A stretch of 64,000 bases of DNA from Rhizobacter terrae. Its GTDB lineage: Bacteria > Pseudomonadota > Gammaproteobacteria > Burkholderiales > Burkholderiaceae_C. The stretch lies in the NCBI RefSeq assembly GCF_003852895.1, contig NZ_QUSW01000001.1, positions 62,001 to 126,000 of the forward strand, in the 5' to 3' direction. Positions 7,972 through 16,104 of this stretch are shown in pieces. Below the pieces are notes generated by a model. The model had not been told where the DNA came from and ran no database searches. It saw only the letters and a list, made by a program, of their open reading frames with translations. Both the position numbers and the translations under genes were made by a program. Every line of letters begins with the position of its first letter. Position 1 is the stretch's first letter.

Positions 7972-9351
7972 ATGCACAGACTCTTGCCGGCGAGCATCGC
8001 GCTCGCCCTGGCCGCGCCCATGGGGGCGATGGCCGACACCACCTCCGACATTGCCGCACTGAAACAGGAAATCGCCGACATGCGCGCGGCCTACGAGGCG
8101 CGGCTCAAGCAGATGGAGGAGCGGCTGAAGGCGGCCGAAGCCTCCTCGGCGGCGCCGGCCACGGCGCAGGCCGCGCCCCCGGCACCGCCCGTTGCTGCCG
8201 CGCCCGCACCTGCGGCGAACACTGCCGCCAGTGGCAACAGCAACAGCTTCAATCCGGCGATGTCGCTGATCCTCTCGGGCACTTATGCACGGACCTCCAA
8301 GGACCCGTCCAGCTACTTCATCAATGGCTTCAAGCTGCCCGAAGGCGCTGAGGTGGGCCCGGGCACCCGCGGCTTCAGCCTGGCCGAGACTGAGCTGGGC
8401 ATCTCCGCCAACATCGACCCATGGCTGCGTGGCTCGGCCAACATCTCGCTGCATCCCGATGATTCAGTGTCAGTCGAGGAAGCCTTTGTCCAGACCACCT
8501 CGCTGGGCAATGGCTTGGGCATCAAGGCCGGGCGCTTCTTCTCCAGCATCGGCTACCTGAATTCGCAGCATGCCCACACCTGGGACTTCGTCGACAACCC
8601 GCTGGCCTACCAGGCGATGCTGGGCACGCAGTACGGCGACGACGGCGTGCAGTTCACCTGGCTCGCGCCGACGGACCAGTTCATTGAGCTGGGTCTGGAG
8701 CTGGGCCGCGGACGCAGCTTCCCGGGCTCGGATGCAAGCCGCAATGGTGCGGGCATGACGGCCGTCACGGCGCACACGGGCGGGGACATCGGCGACAGCC
8801 ACAACTGGCGGGCCGGCGTTTCCTACCTTCGAGCCAAGGCCAGCGACCAGACGCTGGTCGACCCCCTCGCGGTCAGCCCGGGCGTGTTCAATGGCAACAC
8901 CTCCGTCATCGTGGCTGATGCCGTGTGGAAGTGGGCACCCAACGGCAACGCGACCCGAACCAACTTCAAGCTGCAGGGCGAGTACATCCGCAGCCGGCGC
9001 GACGGCGTGATCACCTACGACTCGGGTGGCCCGATGGACAGCGTCTACCGTGTGGCGCAATCGGGCTGGTACCTGCAGGGCGTCTACCAGTTCATGCCGC
9101 GCTGGCGCGCTGGCCTGCGCACCGAGCGGCTGAATTCGGGAGTGCCGACGTTCGACACGAACATGTCACCGCTCATGTTCGAAGCCCGGCACCCACGCAA
9201 GACCACACTAATGCTCGATTACAGCCCCAGCGAGTTCTCTCGCGTGCGCTTGCAATTCGCTCGCGACCGCTCCCGCGTGTTCGAGGGTGACAACCAGCTC
9301 TTCCTGCAATACCAGATGAGCCTGGGCGCCCACGGCGCACACAGCTACTGA
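7972..9351 (+). CDS. Outer-membrane beta-barrel protein with N-terminal coiled coil, zinc operon
   Basis: 459 residues. Signal peptide to about residue 21 (PMGAMAD), then a coiled coil (about 24-50, ALKQEIADMRAAYEARLKQM), an Ala/Pro linker (about 52-85) and a beta-rich region to the end, as in trimeric or phosphate/carbohydrate-type porins. The last residues are GAHSY, not the usual Phe. The gene lies 17 bases ahead of the ZnuA-like gene. A porin-like protein in this position could let metal or a metal complex cross the outer membrane. The exact substrate is unknown. Confidence 0.78.
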   Translation: MHRLLPASIALALAAPMGAMADTTSDIAALKQEIADMRAAYEARLKQMEERLKAAEASSAAPATAQAAPPAPPVAAAPAPAANTAASGNSNSFNPAMSLILSGTYARTSKDPSSYFINGFKLPEGAEVGPGTRGFSLAETELGISANIDPWLRGSANISLHPDDSVSVEEAFVQTTSLGNGLGIKAGRFFSSIGYLNSQHAHTWDFVDNPLAYQAMLGTQYGDDGVQFTWLAPTDQFIELGLELGRGRSFPGSDASRNGAGMTAVTAHTGGDIGDSHNWRAGVSYLRAKASDQTLVDPLAVSPGVFNGNTSVIVADAVWKWAPNGNATRTNFKLQGEYIRSRRDGVITYDSGGPMDSVYRVAQSGWYLQGVYQFMPRWRAGLRTERLNSGVPTFDTNMSPLMFEARHPRKTTLMLDYSPSEFSRVRLQFARDRSRVFEGDNQLFLQYQMSLGAHGAHSY

Positions 9352-9368
9352 TCAAGGAGATCATCACC

Positions 9369-10283
9369 ATGAAGTTCAAGACCTTGTTCTCGTTGGTCGC
9401 GGCGCCGCTGATGCTCGCCGCCCTGCCCGCCCACGCCGCCTTGCGCGTGTTCGCCTGCGAACCCGAGTGGGGCGCGCTGGCCACCGAACTCGGCGGCAAG
9501 CTGGTGGATGTCTCCGTGGCCACCAGCGCGTTGCAGGACCCGCACCAGATCCAGGCCAAGCCCAGCCTCATCGCCCGCGCACGCAATGCCGACCTGGTGG
9601 TGTGCACCGGTGCCGAGCTGGAGATCGGCTGGCTGCCGGTGCTGCTGCAGCAGTCGGGCAATGCGAAGGTGCAGGCCGGCCAGCCCGGCAACTTCGCCGC
9701 GGCCGACTTCGTGCGCAAGCTCGAAGTGCCCACGCAGCTGGACCGCTCGCAAGGCGACGTGCATGCCGCGGGCAACCCGCACATCCAGACCGACCCGCGC
9801 AACATCGCGGCCGTGGCCACCGCCTTGTCGGCCCGGCTGCAGCAGGTGGACCCGGCCAACGCCGCCGAGTACGCGAAGCGCCAGGCCGACTTCTCCGCGC
9901 GCTGGCAGCAGGCCTTGGCGAAGTGGCAGCAACAGGCGGCGCCGCTCAAGGGCGCGGCGGTGGTGTCGCAGCACAAGGGCTTCGTCTACCTGTATGACTG
10001 GCTGGGCCTGAAGGAGGTGGCGGTGCTCGAACCCAAGCCGGGCGTGGAGCCCACCGCGCCGCACCTGCAAGGCGTGCTCGCCACCCTGAAGGCCACGCCG
10101 GCGCGCATGGTGATCTACGCCGCCTACCAGGATTCGAAGTCCTCCGAATGGCTCAGCCGCAACGCCGGCATCGCCGCGGTGAAGATCCCCTTCACCGTGG
10201 GCGGCTCCGATGCGGCCAAGGACTTGTTCGGCCTCTTCGACGACACCGTGTCCAAGCTCGTCTCGGCAGGAGCCGCACGATGA
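9369..10283 (+). CDS. znuA: ZnuA-like metal ABC transporter substrate-binding protein
   Basis: 304 residues. Signal peptide to about residue 23 (LPAHAA). Likely metal ligands are His59 (QDPHQIQ), His138 (GNPHIQTDP), His202 (SQHKGFVYLYDW) and an acidic residue near the end (Asp281, in FTVGGSDAA), the arrangement of cluster A-I zinc/manganese-binding proteins. It lacks the long His-rich loop of many ZnuA proteins. The ribosome site AAGGAGATCATCACC precedes the ATG. Its stop overlaps the permease start by ATGA. Zinc is the most likely ion; manganese is possible. Confidence 0.88.
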   Translation: MKFKTLFSLVAAPLMLAALPAHAALRVFACEPEWGALATELGGKLVDVSVATSALQDPHQIQAKPSLIARARNADLVVCTGAELEIGWLPVLLQQSGNAKVQAGQPGNFAAADFVRKLEVPTQLDRSQGDVHAAGNPHIQTDPRNIAAVATALSARLQQVDPANAAEYAKRQADFSARWQQALAKWQQQAAPLKGAAVVSQHKGFVYLYDWLGLKEVAVLEPKPGVEPTAPHLQGVLATLKATPARMVIYAAYQDSKSSEWLSRNAGIAAVKIPFTVGGSDAAKDLFGLFDDTVSKLVSAGAAR

Positions 10284-11029
10284 ACTGGAGCGCGCTCGAC
10301 TGGGGCATCCTCGGACCGGCGCTCATCGCCGGCCTGCTGGTGCTGGCCACCCACGTGCCGCTGGGCACGCAGGTGCTGGACCGCGGCATCGTGTTCATCG
10401 ACCTGGCCATTGCGCAGATCGCGGGGCTGGGCGTGATCGCCGCCGATGCCGCGGGCCTGCCCGAAGGCGGCGTGGCGGTGCAGGTCGCCGCGGTGGTGGC
10501 CGCCCTGCTGGGCGCGCTCGTGCTCACCTGGACCGAACGCAAGGCGCCTCAACAGCAGGAGGCGCTCATCGGCGTGATGTTCATCCTCGCGGCCTGCGCG
10601 GGCATCCTCATGCTCTCGGGCAATCCGCATGGCGGCGAGCACCTGAAGGACTTGCTGGTCGGGCAGATCCTGTGGGTGAACGGCACGCAGCTGATGTGGC
10701 TGGCCGTGGTGTCGGCCGTGCTGCTGGCGGCGATGAAGCTTGGGCTGGTGCAGCGCCTGGGCCGCTTCGGCTTCTACGGCGCCTTCGCCATCGCGGTGAC
10801 GGCCTCGGTGCAGCTGGTGGGGGTGTACCTGGTGTTCTCCAGCCTCATCATCCCGGCGCTGGCGACGCGGCAGTCCAGCGGCACGCGCCGCCATGTCGTG
10901 GCCTACGGCGTGGGTGCGCTGGGCTACGCGCTGGGGCTGGCCTTGTCAGCGGTGCTGGACCTGCCTTCAGGGGCCGTCATCGTCTGGACGCTCGCGGTGT
11001 GCGGTCTGGTGGCCAGCCGCGTGGTATGA
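10280..11029 (+). CDS. znuB: ZnuB-like metal ABC transporter permease
   Basis: 249 residues with seven or eight membrane helices. Family text includes DRGIVFIDLAIAQIAGLGVI near the N-terminus and VGVYLVFSSLIIPALATRQ towards the C-terminus. The start at 10280 overlaps the ZnuA stop as ATGA. It is the inner-membrane channel of a cluster A-I uptake system. No ATPase gene (ZnuC) lies before, between or after these genes in the window, which is unusual. The next gene is an unrelated ferredoxin 55 bases on. Confidence 0.9.
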   Translation: MNWSALDWGILGPALIAGLLVLATHVPLGTQVLDRGIVFIDLAIAQIAGLGVIAADAAGLPEGGVAVQVAAVVAALLGALVLTWTERKAPQQQEALIGVMFILAACAGILMLSGNPHGGEHLKDLLVGQILWVNGTQLMWLAVVSAVLLAAMKLGLVQRLGRFGFYGAFAIAVTASVQLVGVYLVFSSLIIPALATRQSSGTRRHVVAYGVGALGYALGLALSAVLDLPSGAVIVWTLAVCGLVASRVV

Positions 11030-11084
11030 CCGGCCGAAGCGCGTGCGGCGGGATGGTCAAATCACGCTGCACACGCTTCGCCTC

Positions 11085-11375
11085 ATGGACAAGGAACCCC
11101 GCTTCAAGGTCACGCTGCCAGATGGCCGGCCCTCGTTCGAGGCCGGCACGAACAGCACCGTGCTCGCCGCCTCGCTGGTTGCCGGCGCGGGGCTGTCGAG
11201 CTCCTGCCGCAACGGCACCTGCCGCGCCTGCATCGCGCGGCTGAGCGCGGGGCGCGTCAGCTACCGCATCGACTGGCCCGGGCTCAGCGCGGACGAGAAA
11301 GCCCAGGGCTACTTCCTGCCCTGCGTGGCGCATGCCGAATCGGACCTGGTGGTCATGAGTTTCGGACCGGGCTGA
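11085..11375 (+). CDS. 2Fe-2S plant-type ferredoxin
   Basis: 96 residues, the usual length of stand-alone plant-type ferredoxins. Cluster ligands are Cys41, Cys46, Cys49 (SSSCRNGTCRAC) and Cys80 (FLPCVAH). It is an electron carrier in the cytoplasm. Start at the ATG at 11085, chosen because the domain begins about eight residues on; the frame is open further upstream without homology. It lies 55 bases after znuB on the same strand, and a ferredoxin-NADP reductase gene lies 5 kb away at 16105. A partnership is possible but not shown. Confidence 0.9.
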   Translation: MDKEPRFKVTLPDGRPSFEAGTNSTVLAASLVAGAGLSSSCRNGTCRACIARLSAGRVSYRIDWPGLSADEKAQGYFLPCVAHAESDLVVMSFGPG

Positions 11376-11415
11376 TCGGTGGCACAGTGGCGCGTCGCCA
11401 CTGGACGCCGCCGCC

Positions 11416-11886
11416 ATGCCTTCACTTCGTCGCGCCCTGTTCATCGGCCTTGTCGCTGCCGCCTGCCATCCCGCCTGGGCCGCCGGCCCGGAGGCGGACG
11501 TCGACCGCCTGCTCGACCGCTTCCACCTCGCCGCTTCGCAGGCGAAGTTCGACGACTACTTCGGCCTCCTCGCGCCAGACGCCGTCTTCATCGGCACCGA
11601 CGCGACCGAACGCTGGACCGTCGAGCAGTTCAAGGCCTACGCCAAGCCGCATTTCGACAAGGGCAAGGGCTGGACCTACACGAAGGTGGAGCGGCACATC
11701 CTCGTCTCCGCCGACGACCGCCATGCGTCCTTCGACGAACTGCTGGACAACGCCTCGCTCGGCCGCTGCCGCGGCACCGGCGTGCTGCGCCGGGTGGACG
11801 GCCAGTGGAAGATCGAGCAGTACCACCTGACGATCCCGGTGCCCAACGAGCTGGCGCTGGAGGTGGTGAAGATGATCCGCCGCTGA
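11416..11886 (+). CDS. Exported SnoaL-like (NTF2 fold) protein
   Basis: 156 residues. Signal peptide to about residue 22 (CHPAWAA). The rest has the order expected of a SnoaL_3/DUF4440-type cone fold: an N-terminal helix (EADVDRLLDRFHLAASQAKF), then DDYFGLLAPDAVFIGTDATERW, and a C-terminal strand pair with GVLRRVDGQWKIEQYHLTIP. Such domains bind small ligands or form dimers, and catalysis cannot be predicted here. It lies 40 bases after the ferredoxin gene on the same strand. Exported versions of this fold are common in Burkholderiales but uncharacterised. Confidence 0.8.
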   Translation: MPSLRRALFIGLVAAACHPAWAAGPEADVDRLLDRFHLAASQAKFDDYFGLLAPDAVFIGTDATERWTVEQFKAYAKPHFDKGKGWTYTKVERHILVSADDRHASFDELLDNASLGRCRGTGVLRRVDGQWKIEQYHLTIPVPNELALEVVKMIRR

Positions 11887-11892
11887 ACGGCC

Positions 11893-12084
11893 CTACTTCT
11901 TCACGCACACATCCTCGACCCCCACCTTCGTCATCGTTCCGCCCGAGTTGGTACAGATCTGCGCCTCGGCGGCTCGCCGCTTGGCGATGCGCTCGGGTGC
12001 GGTACTGACCCTGAAGAAGGCGCTGGCAACGGCCAGCACGACGATGGCAACGGCGGCAAAGCGCGCGGCGCGGGTGGTGAGCAT
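11893..12084 (-). CDS. 63-residue single-pass membrane protein
   Basis: Start at 12084 is set by an excellent ribosome site, AGGAGAACCC, directly upstream. The protein has one hydrophobic helix (about residues 8-24, FAAVAIVVLAVASAFF) and a short exposed tail with two cysteines (ICTNSGGTMTKVGVEDVCVKK), which may form a disulfide in the periplasm. No family recognised. It converges with the SnoaL-like gene (7-base gap) and diverges from the beta-lactamase gene with 109 bases between. Confidence 0.6.
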   Translation of the reverse strand: MLTTRAARFAAVAIVVLAVASAFFRVSTAPERIAKRRAAEAQICTNSGGTMTKVGVEDVCVKK

Positions 12085-12193
12085 GGGTTCTCCTGCCTGC
12101 ACGCATCGTGTGGGAAGCGGGCTTCGCACGTCAAGCACAAAACGTGGGAAGCAGGGTCTGACAATGCCGCGGATCGCCACTTCCACGTGAGCC

Positions 12194-13075
12194 ATGAAGA
12201 TCAGCCGCCGATCCCTCCTGCTTGCCGGTGCCGCCGGAATGGCCGCCACGGCTTGCGCCTCAGAACCAGAACCAGACCGTGAGGTCCAGGCGCAGATCGC
12301 CGACATCGAACGCGAGACCGGCGGCCAGGTGGGCGTGTTCGCGCTCGACACCCACACCGGCCAGCACCTCGGCCACCGAGCCGGCGAGCGCTTCGCCATG
12401 TGCTCGACCTTCAAGCTGCCGCTGGCCGCCGCGGTGTTCGCCCGCGTGGACCGCGCTGAGCTGTCGCTGGAGCAGTCCATCGCCTTCAGCGAGCGCGACC
12501 TGGTGCCCCACGCGCCGGTGGCCGAGAAGCACCTGGCGTCCGGCCGCATCAGCCTGGGCGAATGCTGCGATGCGATGGTGCTGCTGAGCGACAACGTGGC
12601 GGCCAACCTGGTGCTGCCGCTCATCGGCGGGCCGGCAGGTTTCACCCGCTTCATGCGCACGCTGGGCGACCCGGTCACGCGGCTGGACCGCAACGAGCCG
12701 GGCCTGAACACCAACCTCCTCGGCGATCCGCGCGACACCACCACGCCGCAGGCCATGGCGCACAGCCTCGCGGCATTGCTCACGGGCGAACACTTGTCGG
12801 CACCATCGCGCGAACGTCTCGTCGACCTGATGCGCCGTTGCAGCACCGGCCTTCAGCGCATCCGTGGCGGCCTGCCCGCGGACTGGAACGCGGGCGACAA
12901 GACCGGCACCGGCTCGCGCGGCGCGGTCAACGACATCGCCGCGGCCTGGCCGCCTGGACGCCGGCCGGTCGTCATCTCGGTCTTCCTCAGCGGCTCTGCA
13001 TTGCCGGCGTCCAAGCTGAACGAATCGCACACGAAGATCGCACGCATCGTCGCGCGCATGCTCGGACAAGGCTAG
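12194..13075 (+). CDS. bla: Class A beta-lactamase
   Basis: 293 residues. The N-terminus SRRSLLLAGAAGMAATACAS looks like a Tat leader or lipobox. All class A motifs are present: Ser71-x-x-Lys74 (CSTFK), the SDN triad at 132-134, the omega-loop Glu168 (EPGLN) and Lys236-Thr-Gly (DKTGTG). It should hydrolyse beta-lactams in the periplasm by an acyl-Ser intermediate. A Cys precedes the active Ser, as in class A carbapenemases, but the partner Cys after KTGT is replaced by Gly, so the carbapenemase disulfide cannot form. No AmpR/LysR regulator is adjacent. It looks like a chromosomal environmental enzyme. Confidence 0.95.
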   Translation: MKISRRSLLLAGAAGMAATACASEPEPDREVQAQIADIERETGGQVGVFALDTHTGQHLGHRAGERFAMCSTFKLPLAAAVFARVDRAELSLEQSIAFSERDLVPHAPVAEKHLASGRISLGECCDAMVLLSDNVAANLVLPLIGGPAGFTRFMRTLGDPVTRLDRNEPGLNTNLLGDPRDTTTPQAMAHSLAALLTGEHLSAPSRERLVDLMRRCSTGLQRIRGGLPADWNAGDKTGTGSRGAVNDIAAAWPPGRRPVVISVFLSGSALPASKLNESHTKIARIVARMLGQG

Positions 13076-13173
13076 GCCGGCGGGGGGAAACCCGAGGTGT
13101 TCAGAACGTTTCAGGGCGTGGTCAGACAGCAGTTCTATAACTGCGCCTGTTCTCTCGCCAAAAACAAAGAGCC

Positions 13174-13374
13174 ATGAAAAGCAGCCACGCGATTCATCGC
13201 CCGCAGCGCACGTTGGGACCCTCGGTCGGCATCGCCGAAGCGTGGGAGCGCGCCTACTGGGCCTTCGAGTTCGACATCGACGAGTCCGAGCTGGTCGACA
13301 TCATCGCCCTCACGGGCGACCGCGTCGAAGACGTGATGTCAGAGGTCCAACGCCGCCGGCAGCAGAGCGCCTGA
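13174..13374 (+). CDS. 66-residue DUF3606-like protein
   Basis: Small soluble protein. The core AYWAFEFDIDESELVDIIAL followed by VEDVMSEVQ resembles the DUF3606 pattern, in which a YW pair is followed by a helix, a Val/Gly turn and a second helix. No catalytic residues are evident. It stands alone, 98 bases after the beta-lactamase gene, and its stop is 22 bases before the convergent binding protein gene. Function unknown; the family assignment is from memory of the pattern. Confidence 0.6.
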   Translation: MKSSHAIHRPQRTLGPSVGIAEAWERAYWAFEFDIDESELVDIIALTGDRVEDVMSEVQRRRQQSA

Positions 13375-13396
13375 GCGGCCCCGGCTGAACGAAGGA

Positions 13397-14401
13397 TCAC
13401 CGCCGGTTGACCAGCCCCTTGGCGCCGCAGGTCTTGCCGTCGGCGATCACGAAAGGCATCGGGCTCCATGCCGTGGGTGCGCCACAGGCGCCGGACTGGG
13501 CACAGCCGCAGGCCTTCGATTTCAGCACCTCATCGAGCTTGGCCTTCTGCGCCGGCGACATGCGCGGCAGCTTGGGCGCGAAGCTCAGCAGCATGGCGTC
13601 GTCGGGCGTGGCCCGCTCTTCGCCGATGCGCACCTTGCCCAGCACGGTGTCCACTTCCTTCTGGTCGGCCTTGACCATCTTCACGCCCGGCTTGGGCTGC
13701 TTGATGGACGCCAGCGCCACCTGCATGGCGGCGTAGCCCCGCGCTGCGGCCACGCTGAAGGGCTTGCGGTAGGCCGCGGAGAACGCCGGGGCGATGTCGT
13801 CCCAGCGCGTGCCGTTCACGTGCAGCATGGGGCACAGCACGGCGTCGTAGCCGTCGGGCATCTTGGCTTCGAAGTCGATCCAGCAGGCGGTGCTGGAGGT
13901 CACGCGCAGGCCGGTTTCCGAGCGCAGCTTGGCGGCGATGGTGTCGGCCAGGTTCAGCGGCACGTCGCCCAGCTGGATGATGCCCTCGGCGTTCATGGTG
14001 AAGCGTTCGGCGTTGGCCGAGACGAAGGGGATGCCGGCGTCGCGGATCTGCTTGGGCACGGTGCCCAGCACGCAGAAGCCGCCCACCACCACGTCGACCT
14101 TCGAGGCCACCAGTTCCTTGGCGGCGGCCGCGGCCTTCTTCGCGTCGCAGGCGCTGTCCTTGACCACCAGCGTCGGCGTCTGGCCCGGCCAGGTCTTGAG
14201 CGCCAGCTGCATGCCGTCGCGGATGTCTTCGCCACGGGCCTTGTCGGGCCAGGATTCGGGGACGATGGCGCCCACCTGCGCCGGCGACGCGGCGGCATGC
14301 CCCACGAAGAGGCTCAGGGCCGCCAGTGAGAACCATGCGCCGGCGCGGCGCGCGCACCGTTGGGGAGCAGCCCAGACTGCCATCGAGCTCTTGCTAGACA
14401 T
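13397..14401 (-). CDS. Periplasmic binding protein (type 1 fold, Leu/Ile/Val-like) with Cys-rich tail
   Basis: 334 residues from the ATG at 14401 (an in-frame TTG at 14413 and ATG at 14383 are alternatives). Signal segment FSLAALSLFVGHAAAS, then a type 1 binding-protein fold (GEDIRDGMQLALKTW, VDVVVGGFCVLGTVPKQIRD, GIPFVSANAERF). The C-terminal 40 residues contain a Cys cluster (KSKACGCAQSGACGAPTAW, then GKTCGAKG) not usual in amino-acid-binding proteins. No transporter genes adjoin it. It may be a sensor or electron-transfer-linked binding protein, but this is inference. Confidence 0.75.
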   Translation of the reverse strand: MSSKSSMAVWAAPQRCARRAGAWFSLAALSLFVGHAAASPAQVGAIVPESWPDKARGEDIRDGMQLALKTWPGQTPTLVVKDSACDAKKAAAAAKELVASKVDVVVGGFCVLGTVPKQIRDAGIPFVSANAERFTMNAEGIIQLGDVPLNLADTIAAKLRSETGLRVTSSTACWIDFEAKMPDGYDAVLCPMLHVNGTRWDDIAPAFSAAYRKPFSVAAARGYAAMQVALASIKQPKPGVKMVKADQKEVDTVLGKVRIGEERATPDDAMLLSFAPKLPRMSPAQKAKLDEVLKSKACGCAQSGACGAPTAWSPMPFVIADGKTCGAKGLVNRR

Positions 14402-14529
14402 CGTCGCCGACAAGGGGGGTGGGGATGACCCATGCTATCGGCCCAAGTCCCTGGCGCAACTAGCGTAATTGACGATTGGCGTGAACGTTTGCTCACTACA
14501 GGCATGCAACTGGTATGGTGAAACGGCCC

Positions 14530-15399
14530 TCAGGACTTCTGGGACGCCACCGAGTCCAGGAATCGCACGAATCGCTCCCGCGAGAGCTTCAGCGCCTGCG
14601 GGTTTCCGCCCACCGTGACGCCCTTGCCGGGATGCACTCCGTTGGGGACATCGGTGCGCACACGCACCGGCGCGGTGGAGTCAAAGCCGTGGTACGCCCC
14701 CGGATAGGCCTCGAACTCAGGCGGCTGACCATGCTCCGCGGCGGCCTCGGCGAGCTTGCGGCAGGGCTCGGCGGGCGTCCAGTCATCGGACTCGCCCACC
14801 ATCATCAGCAGCCGGGTGGTGGTTTCGTAGCCACGGCGCAGGTCCGCCTCGCAGCCGGGGTAGAAGGCGATGGCGAAGGCAGGCTTCACGGTCGCGGCCG
14901 CCACGTCCTTGTGGTGCTCGTTGGTGGCCGCAAGCACGGTGCTGCCGCCGTTGGACCAGCCCAGCAGGCCCAGCCGGGCGGCGTCCACGTCGCTGCGCGC
15001 GGCCAGCCATTCGAGCGACGAGAGGGCGTCCAGGCGCCGGTTGGCCTGGGTGATCAGGCGCTTCCCGATCTTCTGCGTACAGATCTGCGTCTCGCCGCGC
15101 GGCGTGAGCGAATCCACCACCAACGCGTGCATGCCGGCCTTGTTGATGATCCGGGCGTAGTCGAGCATGCGCTGGCTGAGCACGCCCTTCTTGTCGTAGG
15201 GCCCGCCGCAGCCATGCAGCAGGACGACGGCCGGCGCCGGCGCGGCGGACTCGACCTGGAACCAGAAGCCCTTGAGCATCAACCCCGGACCGCGGGAGAG
15301 GTCCGAGCTGGGAATGCTGACGGCCATCTGCGCGGCGGCCGGCCCGGTCAGGCAGGCGGTGGCGATGACGAGGGCGGCGCGCCCCAGGAACTGCTTCAT
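14530..15399 (-). CDS. Exported alpha/beta hydrolase (dienelactone hydrolase-like)
   Basis: 289 residues, signal peptide to about residue 23 (LTGPAAAQ). Alpha/beta-hydrolase signatures: LLHGCGGPYDKKG (oxyanion hole), nucleophile Ser149 in GWSNGGS, an acidic residue in GESDDW and a late His in GAYHGFDS. This is the order of dienelactone hydrolases and related esterases, although those use Cys as nucleophile. The start at 15399 overlaps the stop of the acetyltransferase as ATGA, so the two are co-translated. Substrate unknown. Confidence 0.85.
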   Translation of the reverse strand: MKQFLGRAALVIATACLTGPAAAQMAVSIPSSDLSRGPGLMLKGFWFQVESAAPAPAVVLLHGCGGPYDKKGVLSQRMLDYARIINKAGMHALVVDSLTPRGETQICTQKIGKRLITQANRRLDALSSLEWLAARSDVDAARLGLLGWSNGGSTVLAATNEHHKDVAAATVKPAFAIAFYPGCEADLRRGYETTTRLLMMVGESDDWTPAEPCRKLAEAAAEHGQPPEFEAYPGAYHGFDSTAPVRVRTDVPNGVHPGKGVTVGGNPQALKLSRERFVRFLDSVASQKS

Positions 15400-15920
15400 G
15401 CGTGGATTCTCGGCGGGTGGGGGTGGAAGCGGGCCATGGCGTAGGCGTCGGCGAACTGGCCATTGCGCATCACGTAGCCCTTGAAGGTGCCCTCGATCTC
15501 GAAGCCGAACTTGCGGTACAGGGCGATGGCACGGTCGTTGTCGGAGTACACGGTCAGCTCGATGCGCAGGGCGCCGGCCCAGTTGTCGGCGAAATCCAGC
15601 ATGGCGCCCATCAGCGCCGACCCGACGCCACGCCCCTGCGACTCCGCGGCCACGCAGATGCCCAGCGTCATCACGTGCCGCCTGCGCAGGGCAGGCCCCG
15701 CAGGATGCAGCCCGGCGTTGCCCACCACGTCGCCGTGCAGTTCGGCCACCAGCGGCAGGTCGGTCTTGCCGGGAGCACAGGTCTCGGTCAGGCGGGCCCG
15801 CCAATGCTCCTCGTCGTTGTACGGAAGCTGCATCAGGTTCGGAAATATGTCCGGGTGACTCATCAGCCGGGCATAGGCCGCGGCGTCCTTCGGGGTCGCT
15901 CTTCGTATGGCGATTGACAT
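15396..15920 (-). CDS. GNAT N-acetyltransferase, AaaT/YhhY-like
   Basis: 174 residues, one GNAT domain. The acetyl-CoA loop is ESQGRGVGSALMGAMLDFAD, and the end IALYRKFGFEIEGTFKGYVM followed by FADAYAMARF matches the pattern of E. coli AaaT (YhhY), an L-amino acid N-acetyltransferase acting on Phe and Met. The N-terminal MSHPDIFPNLMQLPY also fits that family. Ribosome site AGGAG precedes the start. The downstream hydrolase gene overlaps by 4 bases. The amino-acid substrate is a family-level guess. Confidence 0.88.
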   Translation of the reverse strand: MSIAIRRATPKDAAAYARLMSHPDIFPNLMQLPYNDEEHWRARLTETCAPGKTDLPLVAELHGDVVGNAGLHPAGPALRRRHVMTLGICVAAESQGRGVGSALMGAMLDFADNWAGALRIELTVYSDNDRAIALYRKFGFEIEGTFKGYVMRNGQFADAYAMARFHPHPPRIHA

Positions 15921-16104
15921 ATCAAACTCCTTCCTTGTGCGATTTCATGTCTTTGCTTACGCCGACATCATCTAACCTGGGAAAAGCCGGTCGATACAAT
16001 TGCGGGTTAATCCGTAGCCCGGAATTCTCCTGTCTCCCGGGCGATAGCGGCCAGGGGCGGCCCCGAGCACCCTTGGCATCTGTATCAGACCTCAGCAATC
16101 GATC

